This document shows, one piece after another, positions 25,995 through 33,307 of a stretch of DNA of 51,431 nt. Under the pieces are notes generated by a model. That model was not told the DNA's origin. It did not search any database and worked only from the letters and a program-made list of their open reading frames with translations. The stretch's first letter is position 1; each line of letters starts with the position of its first letter. The translations under genes were made by a program, and so were the position numbers. The stretch spans positions 1 to 51,431 of the forward strand of contig CAJTCR010000037.1 of assembly GCA_910574915.1 (NCBI GenBank), written 5' to 3'. The stretch comes from Eubacteriaceae bacterium. GTDB lineage: Bacteria; Bacillota; Clostridia; Lachnospirales; Lachnospiraceae.

Positions 25995-26165
25995 TTAACC
26001 TTCTTCAATAGCACCTGTAGGACATGCACCTGCACATGTACCGCAGTTTACACAAGCATCAGCATCGATGTCGTATTTACCGTCACCAGCAGCAATCGCT
26101 CCTACTGGACATTCCCCTTCGCATGTACCGCAGCTTACACAAGCATCTGTAATTTTGTACGCCAT
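25995..26165 (-). CDS. 2[4Fe-4S] ferredoxin
   Basis: This 56-residue clostridial-type ferredoxin is a soluble low-potential electron carrier. Two cluster motifs are complete: CVSCGTCEGECPVGAI and CVNCGTCAGACPTGAI, each CxxCxxCxxxCP. AAGGAGG lies upstream of the ATG on the minus strand. It is a single gene with its own promoter and a shared terminator. It points to an anaerobic metabolism using ferredoxin-linked oxidoreductases or hydrogenase. Confidence 0.97.
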   Translation of the reverse strand: MAYKITDACVSCGTCEGECPVGAIAAGDGKYDIDADACVNCGTCAGACPTGAIEEG

Positions 26166-26218
26166 GATCTCAATCCTCCTTAAAATATTAAAATACGAAC
26201 CCTTTGTCCGTTGCAATT

Positions 26219-26247
26219 ATTCTAATACAAAAAACAAATTAATACAA
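26219..26247 (-). promoter_or_regulatory. Promoter of the ferredoxin gene
   Basis: On the minus strand TTGTAT and TAGAAT are spaced by 17 bases, with a ~50-base leader to the ATG. Confidence 0.65.
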
Positions 26248-26315
26248 GTAGGAATTTATAACAGATTGCGATTCGTCTGTATTATTTTTGATACAACCTG
26301 TATTTGCACTAATAT

Positions 26316-26344
26316 TTGACATTAAATCCGCACTATAGTATATT
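26316..26344 (+). promoter_or_regulatory. Promoter of the DUF1858 gene
   Basis: Consensus TTGACA and TATATT with 17-base spacing, divergent from the ferredoxin promoter. Confidence 0.75.
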
Positions 26345-26431
26345 TAGTAGGAATAAGGGAAAATTATATGTAAGAACAACCGCCCTAATGAGAATATGAC
26401 TCAAAATCAGAGAAAAGGAGAATATCAGACT

Positions 26432-26638
26432 ATGGCACAGCAGGTTACAAAAACCACAATGATTGGAGAACTGCTTCAGATCAATGAAAACATTGCACCG
26501 CTTTTATTAAATATCGGAATGCACTGTTTAGGATGCCCGTCATCACAGATGGAGACGATTGAAGAAGCCGCTATGGTACATGGCATTGTACCAGACGAGC
26601 TGGTTGCACAGATCAATGAATTTTTGGCAAATAACTAA
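26432..26638 (+). CDS. DUF1858 domain protein
   Basis: This 68-residue protein matches DUF1858 (hybrid-cluster-protein-associated TIGR03980-like small proteins): MIGELLQINENIAPLLLNIGMHCLGCPSSQMETIEEAAMVHG in outline, with two cysteines in HCLGC. An upstream in-frame ATG exists at 26396, but the domain and the AAAAGGAG site favour 26432. It has its own promoter and terminator. The CxxC pair next to a ferredoxin gene suggests a redox or Fe-S related role, but no activity is established for the family. Confidence 0.88.
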   Translation: MAQQVTKTTMIGELLQINENIAPLLLNIGMHCLGCPSSQMETIEEAAMVHGIVPDELVAQINEFLANN

Positions 26639-26667
26639 CCAATCATAAGAGAGTAACGGATCTTAAC

Positions 26668-26725
26668 AAAAAAGCTGCCGCATGGAAAGAAGGAACACGT
26701 CTTTCTTTCATGCGGCAGTTTTTTA
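26668..26725. terminator. Bidirectional terminator between the DUF1858 gene and mecA
   Basis: AACTGCCGCATG-type arms (CTGCCGCATGGAAAGAAGG with its inverted partner) form a long stem between an A run and a T run, serving both converging genes. Confidence 0.92.
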
Positions 26726-27538
26726 GATTGCTGCAAACTGCTGTAACGCCTGACTGCGCAGGATGCAGTCAAAATGCTCGTTAAAATATGCTTCAATGGC
26801 ATTTGAAAAATTTAGCTGCGTTGTGTACTCGGACAGAATATTGCATACTTTGTTAAATTCTTCCGGTGTGTGCGCACTCTTATGCACAACAAGGTAAAAC
26901 AAATGTGACTGGGAATCGCGGAACAGAGTGTTATCCCCTTCGTAATAACCATCCAGTACGCTGGAAATCTTGGACATCGTATCCAGATTGTGTATCAGGA
27001 ACAATTTGGTCAGATCAACAGGAACTTCTACAGCAGGAGCGCTTGGAATCGTTTCTTTCGATTCATGCGGCACCGCCTGGTCTAACGGGATAAAATCCTC
27101 AGATTTATTTGATTTCTTTTTGGTGCCTTCTGTATTTGCTTTTGTTTCCTGTTGGATCTTCTTAAACCAGTCTAAAATATCATTTGCGCTGGCTGCTTCG
27201 TAAGGTTCTCCCTGATCCATGCCGTATCCAGAAAAAGCGTCATCATAATCCATATCTGAAAATTTGGAAAAACGGGTATCCAGTTCTTCTGGATATTCCA
27301 CCTTGGTTATCAGCAGAATAATCGTATCTGATGATACCGGAATTGCTTCAATCATCAAAGGGATGTCGTCTGCTTCAAATCCGAATTCATATGAAGCCTG
27401 CTGCATCATGTCACGGAAAAGGCTTTTGGCATTTTCTGTACCATATGCAAGTTCACTGATTTTTAAATGGCGGTCTGCTAAATCTTCCTTCGTCAGTGTG
27501 CATCGAATCTGGGTGTCACTTACTTTTTCGATTTTCAT
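26723..27538 (-). CDS. mecA: MecA-type adaptor protein for ClpC
   Basis: This 271-residue MecA/YpbH-family adaptor delivers substrates to the ClpCP protease. The N-terminal domain starts MKIEKVSDTQIRCTLTKEDL and has LFRDMMQQASYEFGFEADD, a family hallmark. A poorly conserved linker (about 90-165) is followed by the C-terminal ClpC-binding domain (SVLDGYYEGDNTLFRDSQSHLFYLVV). The length exceeds Bacillus MecA (~218 residues) mainly because of the linker. It is transcribed alone from a minus-strand promoter. Confidence 0.92.
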   Translation of the reverse strand: MKIEKVSDTQIRCTLTKEDLADRHLKISELAYGTENAKSLFRDMMQQASYEFGFEADDIPLMIEAIPVSSDTIILLITKVEYPEELDTRFSKFSDMDYDDAFSGYGMDQGEPYEAASANDILDWFKKIQQETKANTEGTKKKSNKSEDFIPLDQAVPHESKETIPSAPAVEVPVDLTKLFLIHNLDTMSKISSVLDGYYEGDNTLFRDSQSHLFYLVVHKSAHTPEEFNKVCNILSEYTTQLNFSNAIEAYFNEHFDCILRSQALQQFAAI

Positions 27539-27571
27539 TACATCACTCCCTTAATTAATGTCTTATGGTAT

Positions 27572-27601
27572 ATACTATTAATATAAAATTGCAAATGTCA
27601 A
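27572..27601 (-). promoter_or_regulatory. Promoter of mecA
   Basis: On the minus strand TTGACA and TAGTAT are spaced by 18 bases, about 35 bases before the mecA start. Confidence 0.7.
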
Positions 27602-27705
27602 CTTGAAGTAACCAAAGTATATAAAAAATCAATATGATAGTCAAGCGCATTACGCATATATTTTTTAAAATTTTTATAAAATTTCACATTTTTTGAAAAA
27701 AAAGC

Positions 27706-27735
27706 TTGCCAAACACCTGTAAGATGTGTTATAAC
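27706..27735 (+). promoter_or_regulatory. Promoter of the kinase cluster
   Basis: TTGCCA and TATAAC are spaced by 18 bases, followed by a ~40-base leader and the Shine-Dalgarno GAAAGGAG (27766-27773). Confidence 0.65.
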
Positions 27736-27780
27736 AGTTTCAAGAGATGCTTACACCCTTAGTCAGAAAGGAGTATAAGT

Positions 27781-29112
27781 ATTCAAACATCAATTTTGTC
27801 CGACAAATACCGTATTGTTTCCAGTATAGGAGCAGGGAACAGTAGCCGGGTATTTCTAGCCGAACATAGGAAGCTGAAGGCTTATCGCGCTGTAAAATGT
27901 ATGAAAAAAACAGCAGATGAAAAGTGCCCGCAGTTCCTTCTGGAAGCAGATCTTCTAAAAAATCTGAAACATCCTGGTATCCCCACTATTTATGATGTAG
28001 AAGAAGATAATGAAAATTATTATATTATAGAAGAATATATCCAGGGACAATCATTAGAAGCCTATGTGCTTTATCAAGATTGTATTTCCATAGATACAGC
28101 CGTCTGTATGGCATTGCAGATTTGTGATGTGATCAAGTACCTGCATGGACAACAGCCAGAACCGGTGATCTATCAGGATCTAAAGCCGGAACACATTATA
28201 TTATGTGGAAAACGGATTGTTTTAATCGATTTTGGCATCTCATCTTATATTACCACAGGTGGAAATACATTCCAAAATTTTGGAACCGAAGGCTTTGCGC
28301 CGCCTGAAAAATATCAGGGGATTCCCTGTGACTTTCGGGCAGATATCTACAGCATCGGAAAAATACTGCTGTATATGGCAGAAAAGATACCGCCGCAAGA
28401 GTTCCAATATCTGAAACCGTTTGTCGAAAAAGCAGCCGCCTATTCCAGAGAAGAACGCTATCCTTCGATTGAAGCGTTGGAAACGGATTTAAACGGTCTG
28501 CAAAGAGACATCGATCAATTTTCTCAGCACAAACAAAACGAGCATCTCTTATCAAAAATCACAGCAGAAATCGCGGTAGCAGGATCGCAAAGGCGTGTAG
28601 GAACGACACATTTTGCAATATCGCTGACATGTTTCTTGAATCAAATCCACAAAAACTGTATGTATCAGGAGTATCACGACTCGGACTGTATCAGGCTGTT
28701 AGCAGAGGAAACGGGCAGCTTTACAAGAAAAGACGGGTCTGTTGCCTATGAAAAGTTTCGGGGAATGCCCTATTATGGAGAAGGCATTGCAAAAAAATGT
28801 CAGGAAAACGGGCTGTATGTGCAGGATTACGGCATACAGGTCAAAGAGCTGTCAGAACAAAAGAAACGATGGATCGTTGTAATGGGAACCAGGCAGTGGG
28901 AAATGGAACAGACGAAAAACCTGCTTGCAAAGATCAGCATGTGCAAAAATCTTGTACTTGTATGCAATTATGGCGACCGGGCGCAGGCAAAATGGATCGC
29001 GCGGACATACCACCGTCGTGTATACTGCTTTCCGCTGGATGCAGACCCGTTTCGTATGACTGGGGAGAAACGGAGATTTTTTCAAAAGCTGCTGCGGCAG
29101 GAAGGATGGTGA
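27781..29112 (+). CDS. Ser/Thr protein kinase fused to a degenerate P-loop-like domain; probable ATT start
   Basis: This is a 443-residue protein. The Hanks-type kinase domain (about 8-245) has the Gly loop (IGAGNSSRVF), ATP lysine K39 (AVKCMKK), catalytic loop YQDLKPEHII with D133, and DFG as IDFGIS (D150). HRD is changed to YQD, and the catalytic-loop Asn is His. The C-terminal ~170 residues contain AGSQRRVGTTHFAISLTCFL, which resembles a ParA/CpaE Walker A region but lacks the lysine. The Shine-Dalgarno GAAAGGAG is seven bases before ATT at 27781; the nearest conventional start, TTG at 27796, is 22 bases away. The stop overlaps the next gene. Probably cytoplasmic; substrate unknown. Confidence 0.8.
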   Translation: MQTSILSDKYRIVSSIGAGNSSRVFLAEHRKLKAYRAVKCMKKTADEKCPQFLLEADLLKNLKHPGIPTIYDVEEDNENYYIIEEYIQGQSLEAYVLYQDCISIDTAVCMALQICDVIKYLHGQQPEPVIYQDLKPEHIILCGKRIVLIDFGISSYITTGGNTFQNFGTEGFAPPEKYQGIPCDFRADIYSIGKILLYMAEKIPPQEFQYLKPFVEKAAAYSREERYPSIEALETDLNGLQRDIDQFSQHKQNEHLLSKITAEIAVAGSQRRVGTTHFAISLTCFLNQIHKNCMYQEYHDSDCIRLLAEETGSFTRKDGSVAYEKFRGMPYYGEGIAKKCQENGLYVQDYGIQVKELSEQKKRWIVVMGTRQWEMEQTKNLLAKISMCKNLVLVCNYGDRAQAKWIARTYHRRVYCFPLDADPFRMTGEKRRFFQKLLRQEGW

Positions 29113-29699
29113 AAAAACTGAATGGATTTTCAATCAAAAGGCTGAAAGAAAAAGCCAGTATAGGGATTGTAGGGATTGGAACGGGCTGTGGAGCGACACA
29201 TCTGACGATCGCGCTCGCAAACTATATGCAGTCTGCACTTGGAAAAAAGACCGCGGTCATTGAACTGTCAGGGCAGCAGGAGCTAAAGGATCTGATCAAA
29301 AAGGAGGGCGGAAAGAAGCAAAAGCTGCTTGGTGTTTCTTATTATACGGATGGCTGCGGCACAAACGTACCGGATATTATGAACAGTACTTATGAAGCTG
29401 TAATTTTAGATCTGGGCGCGGATTATATGGCGGCAAGAGAAGAGTTTTTAAGATGTGACCGCAAAATTGTCGTAGGCAGCATCAGCCCCTGGAAAGTCAT
29501 TGCTTATGAGCGTTTCTTAAATCATATCACTGCAACTGAAAACTATGAAGCCTGGGAATTTCTTGTTTTGTTTGCGAATATGCTGGATAAGAAAACGATA
29601 CAAAAAAGATATGGAATGCATCTGTTAAGCATCCCCTGGATTGAAAATCCGTTCTACCTGAAACAGGAAGATCTGATATTTTTACAGCGAATTATTTAA
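29106..29699 (+). CDS. CpaE/MinD-like protein with degenerate Walker A
   Basis: This 197-residue protein resembles the ATPase fold of CpaE/MinD. The N-terminal loop reads GIGTGCGATHLTIALANYM, in the place of the deviant Walker A (KGGxGKT) but without lysines; AVILDLGADY resembles the Walker B region. The C-terminal domain of the preceding kinase has the same kind of altered loop, so the two are probably paralogous. ATG at 29106 (or GTG at 29109) overlaps the kinase stop, giving tight coupling. Nucleotide hydrolysis is doubtful. A role as a scaffold in a Tad-like or kinase-regulated membrane complex is inferred from its neighbours. Confidence 0.7.
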   Translation: MVKKLNGFSIKRLKEKASIGIVGIGTGCGATHLTIALANYMQSALGKKTAVIELSGQQELKDLIKKEGGKKQKLLGVSYYTDGCGTNVPDIMNSTYEAVILDLGADYMAAREEFLRCDRKIVVGSISPWKVIAYERFLNHITATENYEAWEFLVLFANMLDKKTIQKRYGMHLLSIPWIENPFYLKQEDLIFLQRII

Positions 29700-29746
29700 T
29701 CATAGCAGAAAGCTGGTGAACGGTCATTATCAAGTACCGGACAAGG

Positions 29747-30100
29747 ATGGCACTGCTGTATGGCGCGGTAGGAGCGTGTATTGTGGGGATACCGCTTGCT
29801 GCATTGCTGATTCTGCAAATTTGCAGCAGCATGGCATTAAAGCGGCAGGTCATAGATTATAAGCAGTTGGAAAAACAGGGGCTGTATTTGCATGTATGGA
29901 CGTTAAAACAGGATATCCCTGCCAGGAAAAAAGTTACAAGAGCAGATCTGTTACAGAAAAAAATATGGGTTCCTGAGACAGAGTATCCGACGTATGTTAC
30001 ACAGATTGGACAGATTACAGGCAAAAAGGCAAAGAAAGCACTGAAAAAAGGCGCCGTTATCCGGGCGGATATGCTTTACAGCAAAAAGAAAGCAGGGTAA
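29747..30100 (+). CDS. SAF-domain, CpaB/RcpC-like membrane protein
   Basis: This 117-residue protein has one N-terminal membrane span (LLYGAVGACIVGIPLAALLIL). A SAF-like domain follows (KQDIPARKKVTRADLLQKKI, then GQITGKKAKKALKKGAVI), the pattern seen in CpaB/RcpC of Tad pilus systems and in flagellar FlgA. The ATG at 29747 lacks a spaced Shine-Dalgarno; the frame is open back to 29720 and an ATT at 29726 lies six bases after GGTGA, which would add the basic residues IKYRTR before the span. It lies 47 bases after the CpaE-like gene, in the same operon. Confidence 0.7.
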   Translation: MALLYGAVGACIVGIPLAALLILQICSSMALKRQVIDYKQLEKQGLYLHVWTLKQDIPARKKVTRADLLQKKIWVPETEYPTYVTQIGQITGKKAKKALKKGAVIRADMLYSKKKAG

Positions 30101-30245
30101 CAGGCAAATAAGAACAGGCACAATATGGGGAATGGATTTTATTACAAATATCTTATCACAATCGTTAATTTAATAATTCCGCAGCAGTCTGGATCATCCG
30201 GTCTGTAAGGGCTCTGCATATTGCTGTCTGAAAAAGGTGGAAGGG

Positions 30246-30449
30246 ATGGACAAAAAACAATTATTTATCGAATTAAAGGGGATTCAGGGACGGGGGATTA
30301 TGATTTTTTTGGAAGGCGAGCAAAGTACGCCTGAGACCGTTACGGATCTGTTATGCGTACAGGAAGAAAAAAGCTCTTATATGAGAGACTATGTGTATGA
30401 TAAGGGGGTGCTGACAGAACTGCATTTTGACAAAGTACAAAACGAGTAA
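30246..30449 (+). CDS. Small hypothetical protein
   Basis: I do not recognise this 67-residue protein (MDKKQLFIELKGIQGRG...). It looks like a small alpha/beta fold with no cysteine pair or membrane segment. AAAAAGGTGGAAGGG precedes the ATG; a GTG three codons upstream is inside that Shine-Dalgarno and is less likely. It is 145 bases after the SAF gene and 235 bases before the GH18 gene, with a weak hairpin downstream (30532-30570), so it probably ends the kinase cluster transcript. Confidence 0.6.
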   Translation: MDKKQLFIELKGIQGRGIMIFLEGEQSTPETVTDLLCVQEEKSSYMRDYVYDKGVLTELHFDKVQNE

Positions 30450-30596
30450 TTAAAAACAAATCATTCACATATATGGAGAAGGAAACCTCAATGCCTGTCA
30501 AAGTATATGTAAACATAGGTTGATAAAGCGGACAGGCGGAAATGGTATGGGGATATCGGTTTTCGCCTGTTTGCATAACTTTTTCTGTGTGAAGGC

Positions 30597-30625
30597 TTTA
30601 CACGTTATGAGCAATCCGTTATAAT
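30597..30625 (+). promoter_or_regulatory. Promoter of the GH18 gene
   Basis: TTTACA and consensus TATAAT with 17-base spacing, 60 bases before the ATG. Confidence 0.8.
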
Positions 30626-30684
30626 ACAAGCTATAATAAAAAGGTAGTTTACATTGGAGATAGATGCACACAGGAGGAAAAACA

Positions 30685-32430
30685 ATGAACAAGAAAGTAA
30701 TACCAGTTATAGCCGTACTATCTTTGATTTTTATTATACTTGTGGGTATTATTGTAGGGAAAAAAATAAAACAGATAATGCCAAGTACCGAACAGCAGGA
30801 TCTTGAGGCCTATTTTGGGATCACGTCGGATGACGAGGCAGCGATTGAACTGAATTATGAGCTGGTCGAAGAAAAGGCAATGCTTAGAGATGGTGCGGTT
30901 TATCTGGATTTTAATTATGTACATGACTATTTAAACGATCGTTTTTATTGGGATGAAAATGAAAATATACTGCTGTATACGACATCTTCGAATGTGGTAA
31001 AGGCGTCAGCAGACAGAAAAGATTATTATATAGGAAGAAAAAAAGACAGCAAGCCATATAAAATTGTGCTGATCAATGCGGACAAGACGTTTATCGCTCT
31101 TGATTATGTGGCGCAGTATACGAACCTGACGTATGAACGGTTTGAACAGCCAAACCGGATTCTCTTGCAGACCGAATGGGGGACTGTAAAAAAGGCGCCG
31201 GTAAAGAGAAAAACACAGCTCCGCGTAAAAGACAGTGTAAAGAGCAATATATTAAAAGAACTGACAAAAGAGGATATCGTTACAAAGCTAGAAGACGGCG
31301 ATGACTGGGCGAAGGTAACGACAGAGGACGGCTTGATCGGTTTTGTGCAGAACAAACGGCTGGGCAGTGAAAAAGAAGAAACACTAAGCAACGACTTTGA
31401 GGAAGATACGTTTTTGCATCAGATCAGGGATTATGCCATTAATATGGGCTGGCACCAGGTGACCGTACCAGAAGCGAACAGTTCCATCGCAAGTGTGCTG
31501 CAAAATTCCAAAGGGCTGAATGTGATCTCTCCGACCTGGTTTTATTTAAACGACAACGACGGAAATATTGCGAACCTGGCGAGTGCGGACTATGTGAAGT
31601 ACTGCCACGACCAGGACGTAGAAGTATGGGGGCTGGTCAGCAATCTGGAAAATGCGGAGGTCAGTACAACCGAAGTGCTTACACATACCTCCAAGCGGGA
31701 AAACCTGGAAAACCAGATTATTGCGGCGGCGATCCAGTATGGGTTAGATGGGATCAATGTGGACTTTGAAGCGTTGGAATCCGCGGTAGGCGAAGGATTT
31801 ATTCAGTTTATCAGAGAGCTGTCCTTAAAGTGTGACGGGAACGGCATTGTATTGTCGGTAGACAACTATGTATCGTCTGAATATACAAAATTTTATGACA
31901 GAGAAGAACAGGCTGTCTTTGCGGATTATATTATTGTGATGGCTTATGATGAACATTATGCGGGATCAAAAGAAAGCGGTTCGGTCGCTTCCCTTGGATT
32001 TGTGACAAAAGGCGCCGATGACATCTTAGAAGAAGGCGTGCCGGCGGAACAGGTAATTTTGGGAATGCCGTTTTATACAAGAGTATGGGCGGAAAAGCTC
32101 AAAGACGGAAACGGAGATGATGTGGAATCCGCGTCTGAGGATTATGTGCCGTACGAGCTGTCCAGCGAAGCAGTGGGAATGCAGTCTGCACAGCGTTTGA
32201 TGGAAGTCAACGGCGCAGAAAAAAAATGGCTGGATGATGTCGGCCAGTATTATACAGAATATGTCAATGGTGATACGACATATAAGATCTGGTTTGAAGA
32301 CGTCAAATCAATCGAAGAAAAGCTCAAGGTCATGAGTTCGCACGGATTTGCCGGCGCTTCTTTCTGGAAGCTGGGGCTGGAAGATCCTGCGGTATGGAAT
32401 ACCATTATGAAATATATGAACCGCAAATAA
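30685..32430 (+). CDS. Membrane-anchored GH18 hydrolase with SH3-like domain
   Basis: This 581-residue protein has an N-terminal membrane anchor (IPVIAVLSLIFIILVGIIVG). A region similar to copper-amine-oxidase-like N domains follows (LRDGAVYLDFNYVHDYLNDRF), then an SH3-type cell-wall-binding segment (TQLRVKDSVKSNILKELTKED ... GDDWAKV), and a GH18 barrel (about 240-575). The catalytic DxxDxDxE motif is DGINVDFE, and VMAYDEHYAG forms the active-site Tyr segment. Relatives include spore cortex/germination hydrolases (YaaH, YdhD, SleL), which cleave peptidoglycan glycans. The ATG at 30685 follows AGGAGG by seven bases. The next gene, cwlD, also fits a cortex-remodelling role. Confidence 0.88.
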   Translation: MNKKVIPVIAVLSLIFIILVGIIVGKKIKQIMPSTEQQDLEAYFGITSDDEAAIELNYELVEEKAMLRDGAVYLDFNYVHDYLNDRFYWDENENILLYTTSSNVVKASADRKDYYIGRKKDSKPYKIVLINADKTFIALDYVAQYTNLTYERFEQPNRILLQTEWGTVKKAPVKRKTQLRVKDSVKSNILKELTKEDIVTKLEDGDDWAKVTTEDGLIGFVQNKRLGSEKEETLSNDFEEDTFLHQIRDYAINMGWHQVTVPEANSSIASVLQNSKGLNVISPTWFYLNDNDGNIANLASADYVKYCHDQDVEVWGLVSNLENAEVSTTEVLTHTSKRENLENQIIAAAIQYGLDGINVDFEALESAVGEGFIQFIRELSLKCDGNGIVLSVDNYVSSEYTKFYDREEQAVFADYIIVMAYDEHYAGSKESGSVASLGFVTKGADDILEEGVPAEQVILGMPFYTRVWAEKLKDGNGDDVESASEDYVPYELSSEAVGMQSAQRLMEVNGAEKKWLDDVGQYYTEYVNGDTTYKIWFEDVKSIEEKLKVMSSHGFAGASFWKLGLEDPAVWNTIMKYMNRK

Positions 32431-32538
32431 GCAGCAGTCAGGCGGTTAGCGTTGCCCGTGGGATGCCGGAAAGAAACAGGGATGGATTTTACTGTTTTGT
32501 CATATGTATAGTAATATAAAACTCTGGAGGCAGACCAT

Positions 32539-33261
32539 TTGAAACAACGATTGGAATTAATCATGTCAGTGATCGTGCTGATCTGTGCCTGCATTCTTGC
32601 CAGGACGAGCGCTGTGTATGTGACCGGACGCCAGGTGGAAAAGCAGAAAAACTGCATTGTCGTGGATGTAGGGCATGGCGGCTTTGATTCCGGCAAAGTA
32701 GGCGTAAACGGAGAGTTGGAAAAAGATATTAATCTACAGGTCGCGTTAAAGCTGAAGGCTGCATTGGAAGCAAAGGGAATGCAGGTGGTTATGACGCGCG
32801 AGGACGATCAGGGATTGTATGATGCGGACGCCAGCAATAAAAAAGCGCAGGATCTGCAAAGGCGCTGTGAACTGATTAACAAAGAAAATCCGATTATGAC
32901 GGTCAGTATTCATCAAAACAGCTATACAAGCCCGCAGATCAAAGGTGCACAGGTCTTTTACTATACGACTTCCAAGGAAAGCAAGGAGCTGGCTGAGACG
33001 GTGCAAAAGACACTGATTGAACAGGTAGATCCAGACAATCACAGACAGGCAAAAGCAAATGACAGTTATTATCTGCTCAAAAAGACAGAATCTGCGATTA
33101 TTATCGTAGAGTGTGGTTTTTTGAGCAATCCAGAGGAAGCGCAAAAGCTTACCGAGGAAGCTTATCAGCAGCAGATGGCAGATGCGATCTGTACAGGGAT
33201 CTTTCAGTATCTAGGCAAAGATACCGATACTAAAGATATGGATACGAATACGCAGTCCTGA
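32539..33261 (+). CDS. cwlD: N-acetylmuramoyl-L-alanine amidase CwlD
   Basis: This 240-residue Amidase_3 enzyme is most like CwlD, which removes stem peptides from spore cortex to allow muramic-lactam formation. An N-terminal signal/anchor (LIMSVIVLICACILA) is followed by the zinc ligands in VVDVGHGGFDSGK, Glu in GELEKDINLQVAL, His in VSIHQNSY and the catalytic Glu in IIVECGFLSNPEEA. The start is TTG with CTGGAGG eight bases upstream. The short signal plus single catalytic domain, without wall-binding repeats, fits CwlD. It lies downstream of the GH18 gene. Confidence 0.9.
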   Translation: MKQRLELIMSVIVLICACILARTSAVYVTGRQVEKQKNCIVVDVGHGGFDSGKVGVNGELEKDINLQVALKLKAALEAKGMQVVMTREDDQGLYDADASNKKAQDLQRRCELINKENPIMTVSIHQNSYTSPQIKGAQVFYYTTSKESKELAETVQKTLIEQVDPDNHRQAKANDSYYLLKKTESAIIIVECGFLSNPEEAQKLTEEAYQQQMADAICTGIFQYLGKDTDTKDMDTNTQS

Positions 33262-33307
33262 AAATGCAGTTTCATGTGCAGTACATTCGAAAATAGGAAA
33301 TAAAATT

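Noticed and set aside
28797..29105. In-frame upstream extension of the CpaE-like protein inside the kinase gene
   Set aside because: The extension overlaps the kinase coding region out of frame and is cysteine/arginine rich; the ATG/GTG at the kinase stop gives normal coupling.
27781..29699. Active ParA/MinD-type ATPases in the kinase cluster
   Set aside because: Both Walker A-like loops lack the lysine needed for nucleotide hydrolysis, so only a P-loop-like fold is claimed.
30532..30570. Hairpin ACAGGCGGAAA / TTTTCGCCTGT as a riboswitch or small RNA
   Set aside because: A simple stem without a conserved core; at most a weak terminator for the small gene upstream, since only TTGCATAACTTTTT follows.
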